Made by a program: the position numbers and the translations under genes. Source: Sanguibacter suarezii NBRC 16159 (GTDB lineage Bacteria > Actinomycetota > Actinomycetes > Actinomycetales > Cellulomonadaceae). Taken from it: DNA of 64,000 nucleotides. The DNA is taken from assembly GCF_001552735.1 (NCBI RefSeq), contig NZ_BCRT01000001.1:1-64000 (forward strand), read 5' to 3'. This document shows, piece after piece, positions 63,482 through 64,000 of the stretch; positions within the stretch are counted from its first letter, which is position 1; the number at the start of each line of letters is the position of its first letter. The notes under the pieces were generated by a model. That model had not been told where the DNA came from. It saw only the letters and a list, made by a program, of their open reading frames with translations, and did not search any database.

Positions 63482-64000
63482 ATGCGTGCTCACCGTCTCC
63501 GCCCCCGTACCGCCCTCGTCCTCGCCGCCCTCACGTGCACGGTGGCGTTGTCCGCCTGCTCCGCCGAGGCCGACGACGCCGCCTACCCCGGCCGCGGCGA
63601 CCTCACCGAGGTCGCCCTCGAGATCGTCGGCGGAGCGGAAGCGGTGACCGTCGTGACCGGTGACACCGACGGCGCCCTGTTCAGCGCGGACGGCTCCTCG
63701 CTCCAGCCCACCACCACCGAGACCGGCCCCGGGCGCTACGCGCTGGAATTCTCCTTCCCCGATGGCTCGCGCAGCGCCGCCACCGTGCGCCTGGACCCGG
63801 AGATCGTGTGGCACCTGACCTTCACCGGGGGCGCCCAGACGCTGACCGTGGACCTGTCCGAGGCCGCCGTCTCCGGCCTCGACTTCACCAGCGGCGCACA
63901 GACCTTCGACCTCACGCTGCCCGAGCCCACCGGCACCGTCCCGATCAACCAGTCCGGCGGCGCCGCGACCTTCGCCGTCCACCTGCCCGCCGACGCCGCC
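63482..64000 (+). CDS. Lipoprotein of unknown function (truncated by window edge)
   Basis: 173 residues read, open at the right edge. Signal peptide with lipobox LSACSA (Cys at about residue 26). The rest is beta-rich with repeated SGAQT-type segments ([11 protein letters not shown] ... [12 protein letters not shown] ... [13 protein letters not shown]), which suggests a beta-helix or toast-rack-like fold. No function recognised. It is divergent from the TerD gene. Confidence 0.8.
   Translation, partial: MRAHRLRPRTALVLAALTCTVALSACSAEADDAAYPGRGDLTEVALEIVGGAEAVTVVTGDTDGALFSADGSSLQPTTTETGPGRYALEFSFPDGSRSAATVRLDPEIVWHLTFTGGAQTLTVDLSEAAVSGLDFTSGAQTFDLTLPEPTGTVPINQSGGAATFAVHLPADAA

Overview
The window is chromosomal DNA of a very high-GC, mycothiol-producing actinobacterium. 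Supporting signs are a mycothiol synthase gene, a ppk1-mutT1 gene pair in the order known from mycobacteria, a monomeric NADP isocitrate dehydrogenase, frequent GTG/TTG starts, and strong GC-biased wobble positions with long antisense open frames. The gene set (sortase-anchored LPxTG protein, YhgE/ABC/TetR operon, fused PutA) fits Micrococcales near Cellulomonadaceae/Sanguibacter. That placement is inference. No rRNA, CRISPR array, insertion sequence, integrase or phage gene was seen. One tRNA (Lys-UUU) is present.

Layout. 0-10.3 kb: a small AT-richer secreted or anchored protein of unknown function, an old-yellow-enzyme reductase, a formate/nitrite channel, an NADPH:FMN reductase, acetyl-CoA synthetase, an SseB-like protein and fused proline catabolic enzyme PutA. 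10.3-14.4 kb: a minus-strand operon of a degenerate ABC-type ATPase, a YhgE/Pip membrane protein and a TetR regulator, with a palindromic operator at its head. 14.5-19.4 kb: mycothiol synthase, polyphosphate kinase, a MutT1-like Nudix/histidine-phosphatase and a YciO/Sua5 protein. 19.5-25.9 kb: a CydDC-like exporter pair (one gene frameshifted), a PiT phosphate permease with its DUF47 partner, and a conserved hypothetical. 26-30.4 kb: a sugar porter, a MarR-DHA2 drug-efflux pair and MsrB. 30.5-35 kb: DEAD-box helicase, M50-like membrane protease, a cysteine-free IscA-fold protein, tRNA-Lys, a tautomerase and a sugar O-acetyltransferase. 35.5-40.1 kb: a secreted C69-type peptidase with anomalous start and missing nucleophile, then a metal ABC importer whose promoter contains a perfect 16-bp palindrome. 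40.2-53.6 kb: isocitrate dehydrogenase, small enzymes, a 1522-residue wall-anchored metallophosphoesterase, a VanZ/RDD membrane protein, a VOC protein and an MscS channel.

53.6-63.2 kb is the most distinctive part: a tellurium-resistance/Ter-type stress island. One arm is a translationally coupled minus-strand operon of a CitE-like TIM-barrel lyase, a phosphoribosyltransferase-TRSP protein, a StiP/PELOTA protein and a HAD phosphatase. These are the enzymes of the predicted Ter-associated nucleoside-like metabolite pathway. The other arm holds four TerD-superfamily proteins (one a two-domain fusion with a degenerate first domain) and a TerC-like DUF475 membrane protein. The ATP-grasp enzymes usually named with this pathway are not in the window. 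The last gene is a lipoprotein that runs off the right edge.

Local regulation is readable in several places. A TetR-type palindrome precedes the YhgE operon. A MarR-type inverted repeat overlaps the promoter of the efflux operon. A DtxR/MntR-like palindrome fills the -35/-10 spacer of the metal importer. A MarR-like palindrome lies between isocitrate dehydrogenase and its divergent neighbour. Most convergent gene ends are separated by long GC-rich hairpins, several of which serve both strands.
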